A DNA stretch of 64,000 nt from DATARH01 sp036268425 (GCA_036268425.1 DATAUE010000074.1:182530-246529); one strand, 5' to 3'; positions 16,389 through 25,018 are shown, numbered from the stretch's first letter. The notes: generated from the sequence alone by a model not told the origin. Translations and numbers: made by a program.

Positions 16389-16776
16389 ACCACCGCTACG
16401 GGGCCCCGTCACTGGGACCCGTTACTTGACCCTCACTAACGCTGAGTGGGGGCAACGCGGGCCGCACGATTTCCACATTGTTCGGTTTCGACATCGGCCG
16501 TTTCGACCATTTGCCAACCGCCGAATTTTCCTGGCGGTACGTCGGCGCTTTTGCGGCACGATTGTTGCCCGCGGGCAACACGCACGATGGTCGGCCGGCA
16601 ACGATTTGCATTGCCCGGCGTTGATTAATTATCAGCCTTTAGACTGGTGAATGCCGGGGAGTCGATCGGCGCGGTTTGACGCACCGCCGCATTTCAGCCA
16701 TGCGCTTGAACCCCGGTTTTTTGCCATCAGTTAAACGGCTCACCCCTCTCCTCCCGTTTTAGGTTAAAGCGCTCCG
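16389..16776. other. 388-bp gene-free gap after lexA
   Basis: I see no convincing gene here; short open frames on both strands lack start signals and protein-like composition. GTTGCCCGCGGGCAAC (16564-16579) is a perfect 16-bp palindrome of unknown role. An A/T-richer patch near 16620-16650 may be promoter DNA for the next gene. Confidence 0.5.
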
Positions 16777-17442
16777 ATGCGACTCACAATTTTCGGCAGA
16801 GCGGTTTCCGTCAGGAAACCCATCGTCACAGGCCGTCATGCCGTGGCCGGTATGGCATTGGGGCTTGCCCTTGCCTTGTCGCCGCCGCAGGCCGGGGCGA
16901 TGGGCGCGAGCGGGACGGATACCGTACGCAGCCTTTACGATACGCTGCTCGCGACGATGCGCAACGGCCCGGCGCTGGGCGCGCGCGGCCGCTACAGCCA
17001 GCTCGAGCCGGTGGTGCAGCGCAGTTTTGACGTGCCGTTTATGACGCGCCTCGCCGTTGGACCGGAATGGGCCGGCCTCAACGACATGCAGCGCCAGCAG
17101 GTGACCCAGGCATTCGAGCGGTATATCGCGGCCGTCTACGCCGAGCGCTTCGACAGCTATGCTGGCGAACAGTTGCGGGTAACCGGCGAGCGTGCGTCGC
17201 CCGGCGGCACGATCATCACCAGCCAGATCGTCAAATCCGACGGCCAGCCGGTCAACATCAACTATCTGATGCGCAACAATGGCGGCATCTGGCAGATCGC
17301 CGACGTTTATCTCGATGGGACGATCAGCGAACTGGCGACGCGCCGCTCCGAATTTGCCGCGATCCTGCGCACCGGCGGGATCAACGGCCTGATCCAGGCA
17401 CTCAACACCAAGGCTAATACGCTCGGCGCCCGCGCCTCGTAA
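16777..17442 (+). CDS. MlaC/Ttg2D-like periplasmic lipid-binding protein (HpnM-like)
   Basis: 221 residues. An N-terminal signal-like segment (MALGLALALSPPQAGAMG, about residues 27-45) points to export. The mature part has the MlaC pattern: LYDTLLATM, SFDVPFMTRLAVGPEW, FERYIAAVYAERFDSY, INYLMRNNGGIWQIADVYLDG. MlaC proteins ferry phospholipids between membranes; HpnM relatives are linked to hopanoid transport. No mla or hpn partner is adjacent, so the lipid is unknown. The ATG lies after a weak ribosome site. Confidence 0.85.
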   Translation: MRLTIFGRAVSVRKPIVTGRHAVAGMALGLALALSPPQAGAMGASGTDTVRSLYDTLLATMRNGPALGARGRYSQLEPVVQRSFDVPFMTRLAVGPEWAGLNDMQRQQVTQAFERYIAAVYAERFDSYAGEQLRVTGERASPGGTIITSQIVKSDGQPVNINYLMRNNGGIWQIADVYLDGTISELATRRSEFAAILRTGGINGLIQALNTKANTLGARAS

Positions 17443-17469
17443 ACCTGCATCTGCTGACGCCGCGCCCTC

Positions 17470-18180
17470 TTACATCCCGAGATAGGCGCGGCGCACGCGG
17501 TCGTCGGCCATCAGCTCCTGGTGCGCTCCTTCGAGCACGACCTGGCCGGTTTCCAGGACATAGCCGTGGTCGCAGGATTCGAGGGCCTCGGCAACGCGCT
17601 GTTCGACCAGGATCAGCGTCAGCCCGTCCTCCCGGTGCAGCGCGGCAATGCGGTCGAAAATCAAATCGGCGATCGCCGGCGCCAGACCCATTGAAGGTTC
17701 ATCGAGCAACAACAGCCGCGGTGCCGAGGCGATGCCGCGGCCGATCGCCAGCATTTGCTGCTCACCACCCGACAGGGTGCCGGCGAGTTGCTTGCGGCGC
17801 TCCGCCAGAACCGGAAACAAGGCGAAGATGCGCTCGAGATTGCGGGCCCATTGCGGCCGGCCACGCACCGAGTAGGCGCCCATCTCCAGGTTTTCGAAGA
17901 CCGTCATCGCGGCAAAGACCTGCCGTCCTTCCGGGACATGCGCGATCCCCAGATGCGCCCGCTCGGCCGGGGGCACCGCCAGGAGGTCACGGTCCTCGAA
18001 TGTGATACGGCCCGATACCGGCTGCACGATGCCGGATATCGCCTTGAACAAGGTTGTCTTGCCGGCCCCGTTAGGGCCGACGATCGCGACAAACTGTCCC
18101 TCCGCAACACCAAGCGACACGCCGCGCAACGCCGCAAGCCCGCCATAGCTGACCGATAAATCCCCTACGTTCAGCAGCAT
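17470..18180 (-). CDS. livF: branched-chain amino acid-type ABC transporter ATPase LivF
   Basis: 236 residues from the ATG at 18180; an in-frame start at 18228 gives a non-conserved 16-residue extension. Walker A GPNGAGKTT, signature LSGGEQQMLAIGRG, Walker B LLLLDEPSMGLAP and the LivF-specific VPEGRQVFAAMTVFENL are intact. LivF is one of two ATPases of HAAT-type importers. It is divergent from the livH-livMG-livK genes, an unusual split since the genes usually run together. Confidence 0.93.
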   Translation of the reverse strand: MLLNVGDLSVSYGGLAALRGVSLGVAEGQFVAIVGPNGAGKTTLFKAISGIVQPVSGRITFEDRDLLAVPPAERAHLGIAHVPEGRQVFAAMTVFENLEMGAYSVRGRPQWARNLERIFALFPVLAERRKQLAGTLSGGEQQMLAIGRGIASAPRLLLLDEPSMGLAPAIADLIFDRIAALHREDGLTLILVEQRVAEALESCDHGYVLETGQVVLEGAHQELMADDRVRRAYLGM

Positions 18181-18418
18181 CGCCCGCGTCGCCTTGCTGT
18201 TCCGAGCATTTGGCATCCATACTCGCATCGCCCATTACTGGCATTGCCGCGAGACCCGTGCAATCACGCCCGCAAGCGCCGGGTCTTATGGTGTGGAACC
18301 CGCCTCACGCCAAACGAGAAAACTCATGGCACCCGCCGAGGCGTCCCCGTATGGTCGCCGCGGCCGGTAACGGCGCCGACAAAGGGGGGCTGCGCTGTCG
18401 TTTTCACTGCTGGATTTT

Positions 18419-19321
18419 TTGCAGGCACTGGCCGCCGGGGTGCTGGTGGGCGGTGCTTATGCGCTGATGTGCATTGGCCTTGGCATCATTTTCGGCGCGA
18501 TGCGGGTGGTGAACTTCGCGCAGGGCGATTTCCTGATGCTCGGGATGTACGTCGCTTTCTATTTGACGACCGGGTTTGGTGTCCTGAGTTTTCTCGGCCC
18601 GTATGCCGCGCCGGTGGTTGCTGCCTTTATCGCAGGGCCGGTGGTGTTTGCGGTCGGCTGGGTATTGCACCGTTTTCTCGTGTCACGCGTAACCGGTGCG
18701 GCCGCATCGGCGGCGACCGGCGGGTTCGGGCAGATCCTGGTAACGCTGGGCCTCGCGCTGATCCTGGAAAACGGCGGCCTGATTACCTTCGGATCAAGCC
18801 CGGTGGCGATCCGCACGCCGCTGTCACGGGCCTCCTTCGAAATCGGCTCGGTGCTGCTCAACGAGGCGAAATGCGTCAGCTTTGTCGTCGCCGTGGTGCT
18901 GGTTGTCGCAGTCTACCTGTTCCTGGCGCATTCGCGCACCGGCAAGGGCCTGCGCGCGGCTGCCGATAACGCGATTGCCGCGACCTATATGGGGATCGAT
19001 GTCGACCGGGCGCACCGTATCGCCTGGAGCCTCGGCGTCGGCATCACCGCGGTGGCCGGCGGGCTGCTCGCCAGCACGCAATCGTTTCAGCCTTATGTCG
19101 GCTTTGATTTTGTCATTGTGATGTACGCCGGTGTCGTGCTCGGCGGGCTGGGGAGCATTCTCGGCGCGTTTTGGGGCGGCCTGCTGATCGGCATCGTGCA
19201 ACAGCTTTCGACGCTGATCCTGCCGTACCAGCTGCAGAATACCGCGATCTTTGTCGTCTTTCTGCTGATCGTGTTTCTGCGGCCGCAGGGCATGTTCGGC
19301 CGGCTCAGCGAGCGGACCTGA
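18419..19321 (+). CDS. livH: branched-chain amino acid-type ABC transporter permease LivH
   Basis: 300 residues with about eight membrane segments. LVGGAYALMCIGLGIIFGAM, RVVNFAQGDFLMLGMY and the EAA-like loop GGLGSILGAFWGGLLIG are typical of LivH. The start is uncertain. TTG at 18419 is the first accepted start codon in frame. The frame extends upstream to a CTG at 18395 that follows AAAGGGGGG (18381-18389) and would add SFSLLDF, a typical LivH opening. The TGA shares its A with the ATG of the next gene. Confidence 0.92.
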   Translation: MQALAAGVLVGGAYALMCIGLGIIFGAMRVVNFAQGDFLMLGMYVAFYLTTGFGVLSFLGPYAAPVVAAFIAGPVVFAVGWVLHRFLVSRVTGAAASAATGGFGQILVTLGLALILENGGLITFGSSPVAIRTPLSRASFEIGSVLLNEAKCVSFVVAVVLVVAVYLFLAHSRTGKGLRAAADNAIAATYMGIDVDRAHRIAWSLGVGITAVAGGLLASTQSFQPYVGFDFVIVMYAGVVLGGLGSILGAFWGGLLIGIVQQLSTLILPYQLQNTAIFVVFLLIVFLRPQGMFGRLSERT

Positions 19322-21126
19322 TGACCAGCGCAACATCTTCCGCACGGCGCCGTCACCTATGGGCGGTCGCTGGTGTCGCGGTGGCGGTTCTGCTGCTGTC
19401 GCTGGTCATTCGCAGCGCCTATTACCAGCTGATCCTGACCCAGGTGCTGCTGTGGGCCGTGTTTGCGCTCGCCTGGAATTTGCTGAGCGGCTACAGCGGG
19501 CTGTTTTCGTTCGGTCACGCCGCGTTCTGGGGGCTCGGCGCCTATACCGTCGCGCTCGGCATGATCAAGCTGAACCTGACGCCGTGGCTCGGCATTCCGC
19601 TCGCCGGCATTGTCGGCGCCACGGCCGCGGCGCTGATCGGCTTTCCGACGTTCCGCCTGCGCGGCCATTACTTTGCGCTGGCCATGCTCGCCTATCCCTT
19701 GGCGACGCTCTACGTCTTCGAGTGGCTCGGCTATCAGGAACTGCCGTTGCCGATGCATCGCGACGCGCCGCTCCTCTACATGCAGTTCGATAATCCGCGC
19801 AGCTATGTCTTTCTCGCGCTGGGCCTGCTGATCGTCGGATTGCTGCTGACCTTATGGGTCGAGACCTCGCGCTTTGGCATGTCGCTACTGGCGATCAAAC
19901 AGAACGAACCGGCGGCGGAGGCTGCCGGTATCGACACCTGGCGCTGGAAGATGCGGGCGATGGTGTTGAGCGGCGGCCTCGGCGCGATGGCCGGCGGTCT
20001 TTACGCCGTCGTGCTGCTCGTGGTGACGCCGGACAGCGTGTTCGGCATGCTGGTATCGGCACAACCCCTGATCTTCAGCCTGTTCGGCGGCGTCGGCAGC
20101 CTGTGGGGACCGCTGATCGGCGCCAGCGTTCTGGTGCCGCTGGCCGAGGTGCTGAACGCGGAGCTGGGCGACATATTGCCCGGCATCCAGGGGGTGGTTT
20201 ACGGCCTCGCGATCATCGCGATCATTCTCTACGCTCCGGAGGGCGTCTACTGGCGCGTGCGTGACTGGCTGTTCCGCCGCCCGGCCGAGCCGCCGCCGCG
20301 CCCGGCGGCTGTTCCTGCACCGCCAGCCGCGCCGGTTTTCGCGTCCGCAACGAGGACCGCGTCCGGCGACCTGCTGGTGCTGCGCGGCGTCGGCATTGCG
20401 TTTGGCGGGTTGCGGGCGGTCGACGGGGTCGATCTCAGCGTCCGCGCCGGCAGCCTGCACGGCATTATCGGGCCGAACGGCGCGGGCAAGACGACGCTGT
20501 TCAACATCATCAACGGTTTTCTAAAGCCGGACCGCGGCAGCATCGTGTTCGATGGCGGCGCGATTGCAGGGTTGCGGCCAAGCGCGGTGTGCCGCCGCGG
20601 CATCGGCCGCACGTTTCAGGTGGTGCGCGCTTTTCCCCGCATGACGGTGCTGGAAAATGTCGTCGTCGGTGCTTTTGCGCATGCGTCGAGCGACACGGCG
20701 GCGCGGCAGATGGCGCTGGCGGCACTCGACCGGGTCGGGCTCGGCGCCCGCGCCGGGGTGACGGCCGACGGGTTGACGACGCGTGAACTGCGCCTGATGG
20801 AACTGGCGCGCGCACTCGTCGCGGAGCCACGGCTTCTGCTGCTCGACGAAACCCTGGCCGGGCTAGGCCATGACGATCTCGATGGCATTCTCGGCGTCAT
20901 CCGAAAGGTCAGGGATGGCGGCACCACAGTGCTGATCATCGAGCACACGATGCAGGCTATGATGCAACTGGTGGATGAATTCAGCGTGCTCGATCACGGC
21001 CGGCTGATCGCCGCCGGGCGCCCGGACGATGTGGTGCGCGACCCGCGCGTCATCGAAGCCTATCTCGGCAAGCGGTGGATGGACCGCGCCGCTGTGCCAG
21101 AGACAGCAACAGCCGAAACGGCATGA
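19321..21126 (+). CDS. fused LivM permease - LivG ATPase
   Basis: 601 residues in one frame from the ATG at 19321. Residues 1-320 are a LivM permease: LAWNLLSGYSGLFSFGHAAF, GFPTFRLRGHYFALAMLAY, and the EAA loop SLFGGVGSLWGPLIGA. A Pro/Ala-rich linker of about 40 residues follows, then a LivG ATPase with Walker A GPNGAGKTT, Q-loop GRTFQVVR and Walker B LLLLDETLAGLGHDD. The ABC signature is degenerate: LTTRELRLMELARAL stands where LSYGQQR-type text is expected. LivM and LivG are usually separate proteins. No frame break is visible at the junction. Confidence 0.93.
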   Translation: MTSATSSARRRHLWAVAGVAVAVLLLSLVIRSAYYQLILTQVLLWAVFALAWNLLSGYSGLFSFGHAAFWGLGAYTVALGMIKLNLTPWLGIPLAGIVGATAAALIGFPTFRLRGHYFALAMLAYPLATLYVFEWLGYQELPLPMHRDAPLLYMQFDNPRSYVFLALGLLIVGLLLTLWVETSRFGMSLLAIKQNEPAAEAAGIDTWRWKMRAMVLSGGLGAMAGGLYAVVLLVVTPDSVFGMLVSAQPLIFSLFGGVGSLWGPLIGASVLVPLAEVLNAELGDILPGIQGVVYGLAIIAIILYAPEGVYWRVRDWLFRRPAEPPPRPAAVPAPPAAPVFASATRTASGDLLVLRGVGIAFGGLRAVDGVDLSVRAGSLHGIIGPNGAGKTTLFNIINGFLKPDRGSIVFDGGAIAGLRPSAVCRRGIGRTFQVVRAFPRMTVLENVVVGAFAHASSDTAARQMALAALDRVGLGARAGVTADGLTTRELRLMELARALVAEPRLLLLDETLAGLGHDDLDGILGVIRKVRDGGTTVLIIEHTMQAMMQLVDEFSVLDHGRLIAAGRPDDVVRDPRVIEAYLGKRWMDRAAVPETATAETA

Positions 21127-21140
21127 CAGGAGGAAACACA

Positions 21141-22382
21141 GTGGATCGACGGCTGATATCGAAACTGGCGCTGGGCAGCGCGCTGGCGCTGGCAATGGGG
21201 CCGGTGCTCGCCTCGGGAACCGCCGAGGCACAGACCAAGGAGGTCAAGGTCGCGCTGATCGCGCCGCTGTCGGGGCCGTGGGCGCGCCAGGGCCAGTTGA
21301 TGCAGATGGGCGCCGATATGGCGATCGACGAAATCAACAAGAAAGGCGGCATCAAGGCGCTGGGCGGTGCGACGATGAAGCTGGTTGTCGCCGACGCCGG
21401 CGATACCGCCGAAAAGGCCAAGAACGCGGCGCAGCGCCTGCTGTCGCAGGAACCCGACCTGGTCGGCGGTACCGGTGCCTGGCTCAGCTCGTTCACCCTC
21501 GCCGTCACCGAAGTGACCGAGCGCGCCCAGTTGCCGTGGCTGACCCTGTCGTATTCCGACGCGATCACCAGCCGCGGCTACAAATACGTGTTCCAGACCG
21601 CGCCGACCGCCGACCGGCAGGCCAAGGAAGTGCTGCCGACGATCATGAAGCTGGCCGAGGCGGCCGGCGCCAAGACGCCGCAGACCATTGGCATCGTGAT
21701 GGACAACACCGCCGCCAATGTCAGCTATGTCAAGCCGATGCATGAAGGCGGCCTCGCCCAGTACAAGCTGAAACTGGTGGTCGACGAGACCTATACGCCG
21801 CCGCTGTCGGATGCGACGCCGCTCATTCAGAAGGTGCGGTCGAACCGGCCGGATTTTCTGCTGCTGCTGTCGTCGAACGTGCCGGACGACAAGATGCTGC
21901 TGGAGAAACTGTCGGAATTCGGGCTTGGCGTCAGCAAATTGCCGACCATCGGCAGCGGCACCCATATGGGCACCCCGGAACTCAAAAAAGTCACCGATCC
22001 GGAATTGCTCGAAGGGCTGATTACCGGCGCCGCCGATTGGGGGCTGAAAGGGCAGGAAGACATCATCGCCGAATTCAAAAAGCGCACCGGCGAACCCTGG
22101 ATGAACCAGGACAGCATCATGACCTATGGCGATATGTGGCTGCTGAAGGAAGCGATCGAGCGCGCCGGTGCCGCCGACAAGGTCAAGGTCGGCGCGGAAC
22201 TGCACAAGATCGACCTGAAGGAGGGGCCGGCCGCGGTGGCCTATCCCGGCCCGGTCAAGTTCGACGAAAACGGCCATCGCGTCGATGCGCCGCTTATTCT
22301 GGTGCAGTGGCAGAAAGGTGAAGCGGTTTCCGTTTACCCGACCGACCGCGCCCTCGCCAAGCCGGTCTGGCCAAAACAATAG
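21141..22382 (+). CDS. livK: ABC transporter substrate-binding protein (LivK-type)
   Basis: 413 residues from a GTG preceded by AGGAGG (21128-21133). A 33-residue signal peptide ends near SGTAEAQT. The mature part begins KEVKVALIAPLSGPWARQG, typical of type I periplasmic binding proteins of the HAAT family, with GGTGAWLSSFTLAVTEV in the first lobe. It delivers ligand to LivH/LivMG. Members of this family bind amino acids, amides, urea or aromatic acids, so the ligand is open. It is 14 bp after livMG. Confidence 0.92.
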   Translation: MDRRLISKLALGSALALAMGPVLASGTAEAQTKEVKVALIAPLSGPWARQGQLMQMGADMAIDEINKKGGIKALGGATMKLVVADAGDTAEKAKNAAQRLLSQEPDLVGGTGAWLSSFTLAVTEVTERAQLPWLTLSYSDAITSRGYKYVFQTAPTADRQAKEVLPTIMKLAEAAGAKTPQTIGIVMDNTAANVSYVKPMHEGGLAQYKLKLVVDETYTPPLSDATPLIQKVRSNRPDFLLLLSSNVPDDKMLLEKLSEFGLGVSKLPTIGSGTHMGTPELKKVTDPELLEGLITGAADWGLKGQEDIIAEFKKRTGEPWMNQDSIMTYGDMWLLKEAIERAGAADKVKVGAELHKIDLKEGPAAVAYPGPVKFDENGHRVDAPLILVQWQKGEAVSVYPTDRALAKPVWPKQ

Positions 22383-22384
22383 GC

Positions 22385-22522
22385 TTACGGTAACGGTGCC
22401 GGCTCGCGCGCCAGAGCGGCGCCGAGCCGCGTGAACAACGCGCCGCTGTCGCCGGCGACATGCACGATCTTGCTTGCGACCGCCGGTATGGTCGCGGACG
22501 AGTGCGGCATAGGGGCGGCCAT
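22385..22522 (-). pseudogene. remnant of a DUF167 (YggU-like) gene after yggT
   Basis: A 45-codon frame begins 12 bp after the yggT stop. It contains SKIVHVAGDSGALFTRLGAA, which resembles the conserved C terminus of DUF167 proteins (K-x-x-H-V-A-G-D, then A-L-x-x-R-L). DUF167 genes commonly follow yggT. The first two thirds of the usual roughly 100-residue protein are absent, so this looks like a 5'-deleted relic. The similarity is judged by eye from a short stretch. Confidence 0.5.
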
Positions 22523-22534
22523 GACCGGCGGCGG

Positions 22535-22828
22535 TCAATAAAACAGGGAGGGGGCTATGTCTTCGCCGATCAGGCGGCGCAGAAACATCAGGATCAGGAT
22601 CAGGATGACCGGCGAAATGTCGATCCCGCCGAAATTGGGGAGCACGGCGCGGATCGGCCGCAACGCCGGCTCGGTGACGCGATAGAGAAAATCCCCCGCC
22701 ACCGATACGCCGCGGTTGTACCGGTTGACGACGCCGAACGCGAGCAGCCAGCTGAGGATCGCCTGCGCGATCAACAGCCATATGTAGATGTTGATCAACG
22801 TATCAATGAGCCACAGCACTGCTCTCAT
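22535..22828 (-). CDS. YggT family integral membrane protein
   Basis: 97 residues from the ATG at 22828. Two hydrophobic segments (LIDTLINIYIWLLIAQAILS and SPVILILILMFLRRLI) flank the conserved VTEPALRPIRAVLPNFGGID, the YggT signature. The family is linked to osmotic-shock tolerance and, in some bacteria, cell shape or division; the biochemical role is not settled. An upstream in-frame extension to 22936 lacks conservation and is not used. Confidence 0.92.
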   Translation of the reverse strand: MRAVLWLIDTLINIYIWLLIAQAILSWLLAFGVVNRYNRGVSVAGDFLYRVTEPALRPIRAVLPNFGGIDISPVILILILMFLRRLIGEDIAPSLFY

Positions 22829-22951
22829 ACGGTACACACCCCCAAGCGAGTTGACATGTGCGACCGTAGCGGGGTGCGCGCATATCGGCAAGCGCCGGGT
22901 CCCTTCCGGGCAGCGGCGGGATCGCCGCACGCACACGCGGCCCTCGGCGCC

Positions 22952-22980
22952 TTGACAGCATTGAGGGGCGTCCCCATAGT
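22952..22980 (+). promoter_or_regulatory. sigma70-type promoter upstream of tRNA-Ala
   Basis: TTGACA (22952-22957), a 17-bp spacer and CATAGT (22975-22980) make a strong consensus promoter pointing at the tRNA gene 56 bp downstream. A hairpin with a T tract lies between the promoter and the tRNA. Confidence 0.75.
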
Positions 22981-22986
22981 CCGCCC

Positions 22987-23013
22987 GCCCGCAACTCCCG
23001 GTGCGGGCTTTTT
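22987..23013 (+). terminator. terminator-like hairpin between promoter and tRNA-Ala
   Basis: GCCCGCA (22987-22993) pairs perfectly with TGCGGGC (23002-23008) and is followed by TTTTT. It looks like an intrinsic terminator or attenuator that the tRNA transcript would have to read through. Confidence 0.6.
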
Positions 23014-23036
23014 CGACGACGATCGGCGAGATTATC

Positions 23037-23112
<76 letters not shown>

Positions 23113-23117
23113 ATCTC

Positions 23118-23809
23118 CAACCCAGACCGAATACCCAAGTGAATTCAATACGATAGGGGAGGACGCCTTCGGGGTGCGTACCCTAATTCGTACCCTTCCT
23201 GCGTACCCCCGACCCGAATTACGGAGGCGGCAAAAGGCCAAAGTGCCCAAAGGGGTCGCGCATGCGAGAGGCCATCACGGGACACCGCTTGGGACCGTTT
23301 CCCCCCGTGCCCCCCTCGCGCGGCTAGCGTGCAGGCATGTACGTATGATGGTGTTCGGGCATCATGGCTCGCACCCGGCATCCTGTTTGAGTCCGCTGTC
23401 GGCCTCGGCACACATGCGGCTCTCACATACAAGCCGAAGCCGGGGTTCCTCAGTCTGAGGCGTTTCGGCGCGAGCGGTCCAGCCAACTGACCAGGAACGG
23501 GGTCCGAACCATCATTGTCGAAGACGCTAGCCGTTTCGCGCGTGACATAACGCTGTTGCGATCTTTGATGGTGCTCTGGACGCGGTGCGGAGCGACAGCA
23601 TACCGGAGGGAAGTATTCTGCACCTGTCGCTGACGTTATCTACTTTCCTCAGGTGCTCAACGTAGATCGCGCGGTGCGACGAGCTAACGATTACCTGAAT
23701 TCCCAACGAAAGCCCCTGGAGAACGTCAATAAATGGCGTGGGATTGATGATGACACCTGAAGTTCCCAGCGTCCGATATGCGATTGCGGATGGGTAGGAG
23801 GCCAGACGA
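23118..23809. other. left part of the tRNA-bounded islet, decayed DNA
   Basis: No intact gene is convincing in these 692 bases. GTACCCT/GTACCCC motifs recur at 23176-23210 (three copies of a GTACCC core). A fragment of a serine recombinase is readable near 23457-23560. The rest contains frames broken by stops. The region lies between the tRNA copy and the distant copy of its 3' end, so it is probably the remains of an integrated element. Confidence 0.6.
23457..23560 (+). pseudogene. fragment of a serine recombinase (resolvase/invertase family)
   Basis: One plus frame reads NGVRTIIVEDASRFARD (23496-23546). This resembles the V-E-x-A-x-R-F-A-R-D segment of the catalytic domain of large serine site-specific recombinases (the D-R-x-x-R region). 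Upstream residues fit loosely; downstream the frame loses similarity within about 10 codons. No start, catalytic serine segment or DNA-binding domain is found, so it is a relic of about 30 codons. Recognition is by eye from the motif. Confidence 0.55.
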
Positions 23810-24316
23810 ATGGGACTTATAACTAGAAGGGGAAGACGGACAGCGCGCGAGGACAAAAAAATGGCGAGGTTGCGGTATCTCAAAGGGAAAGCGGTTGTCA
23901 CCATCGCGACCGCAATCAGTGTGCTCATTTGGGTGTTCGTGTTCGCGGTCCTGCTATCCCCGAACAAGGCTCGCATTGCTCCGTCACCGAAAGACCTGAT
24001 CGCTTATTATAGCCCCGGCGGTGAATGTGAGCGGGACGGACGGGAATACCTGAATACAACGCGGGAGATTGACGCCGACTTAGAGCGGGCCATGGCGAAG
24101 GACTCGCCTCCTGGGTGGCGCGAGGGTGCGGCGCTGCGCGCAGCCCGGCGGAGGGTGCAAGTTCTTGAGGTGCTAACCCCTTGCTGGGAGACTGAAGCCA
24201 TTATGAAAGCCTCCATGAAAGACACCATCACACCTCCCGCCCCCGCGGCGTCGAACGTCCAGAAGATTGATGATGCGACGTTCCAGGGGCTGCTTAATTC
24301 CTCAGGGGTCCGGTAA
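23810..24316 (+). CDS. hypothetical single-pass membrane protein
   Basis: 168 residues from an ATG with a good TAGGAGG site 8 bp upstream (an internal ATG at 23861 is possible). A basic N terminus is followed by one membrane segment, AVVTIATAISVLIWVFVFAV (about residues 29-48). The polar remainder has two cysteines, a charged helical stretch and a Pro/Ala-rich tail. I recognise no family. It is the only plausible intact gene in the tRNA-bounded islet, so it is likely cargo of a former mobile element. Confidence 0.6.
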   Translation: MGLITRRGRRTAREDKKMARLRYLKGKAVVTIATAISVLIWVFVFAVLLSPNKARIAPSPKDLIAYYSPGGECERDGREYLNTTREIDADLERAMAKDSPPGWREGAALRAARRRVQVLEVLTPCWETEAIMKASMKDTITPPAPAASNVQKIDDATFQGLLNSSGVR

Positions 24317-24745
24317 AGTAGTCCTGCCACACTGGGCGTAGCTCTTGCCGACGCCGTTGGGACCTCGCATCGCCCGTCATCGCATCATAAAACCTCTTCG
24401 GGCATGCATTCCCGCGTGCCCGGCCATGCTCTTTGAAGGAATGCCTGACGGGGCGGAGATGCAGCCGGTACGGGAAGGCGGCGATGACGCCGCGCAGGAA
24501 TGGAGATCCCCCTCAGCTCCACCAATCTCGCGGCGCCGCGCGGACGGCAATGTGTCAGATAAATTCGGCTGATCCGCGTGCCGCTTGTAAAAAATGTCGG
24601 AAACGAATAAGACATACTAGTCGATCCCCGCGGTTCGTCTGCTTTCTCCGCGTGTATAGAACGTAGAGCCCGCTTTCCGCTCCTTTCGAGGTTTGACCCG
24701 CCACCAGCTCTGGATGGCGGCCGCGTTTTTCTTAAAGGACATACA
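24317..24745. other. 429-bp gap: end of islet, att repeat and cold-shock leader
   Basis: No gene is supported. It holds the distal attachment repeat (24505-24529) and then a long A/T-richer leader for the cold-shock gene. TTGTAA and TAAGAC spaced 17 bp apart (24588-24616) are a possible promoter. CCGCCA (24698-24703) pairs with TGGCGG (24715-24720) shortly before a T tract and the ribosome site, a structure plausible for a cold-shock 5' leader. Confidence 0.5.
24505..24529 (+). repeat. attachment-site repeat, distal copy
   Basis: An exact 25-bp copy of the tRNA-Ala 3' end (23093-23117), with no tRNA body attached. It marks the right end of a 1412-bp interval, as expected for an attR of a tRNA-integrating element. 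Confidence 0.85.
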
Positions 24746-24952
24746 ATGGCTACCGGAACCGTAAAGTGGTTTAATGCCCAGAAGGGATACGGGTTCATTC
24801 AGCCCGATGACGGCTCGAAGGACGTATTTGTGCATATTTCTGCCCTCGAGCGGGCAGGGCTGAACTCACTCAACGAAAATCAAAAGCTCCGCTACGAACT
24901 CGAAAGCGGTCGCGACGGCAAGACGTCAGCGGTCAATCTGCAGGTCGATTAG
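24746..24952 (+). CDS. cold-shock protein (CspA family)
   Basis: 68 residues, the full family length. MATGTVKWFNAQKGYGFIQP contains RNP1 (KGYGFI), and DVFVHISALERAG contains RNP2 (VFVHI). It is a single OB-fold that binds single-stranded RNA or DNA as an RNA chaperone. AAAGGA precedes the ATG. The long A/T-richer leader with a hairpin fits post-transcriptional cold control, though that is inference. A small partner gene follows 66 bp downstream. Confidence 0.95.
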   Translation: MATGTVKWFNAQKGYGFIQPDDGSKDVFVHISALERAGLNSLNENQKLRYELESGRDGKTSAVNLQVD

Positions 24953-25018
24953 CGTTCGCGATAGCGGAGAGTACCGCCTGAAGAGACGATGCTCTCCGCT
25001 TCTGAAAGGAGCCGAGCG

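Noticed and set aside
21060..22781. 573-codon minus-strand open frame antisense to livK
   Set aside because: It lies fully opposite a well-supported gene, is rich in Arg/His/Gln as expected for antisense of GC-rich codons, and has no family features.
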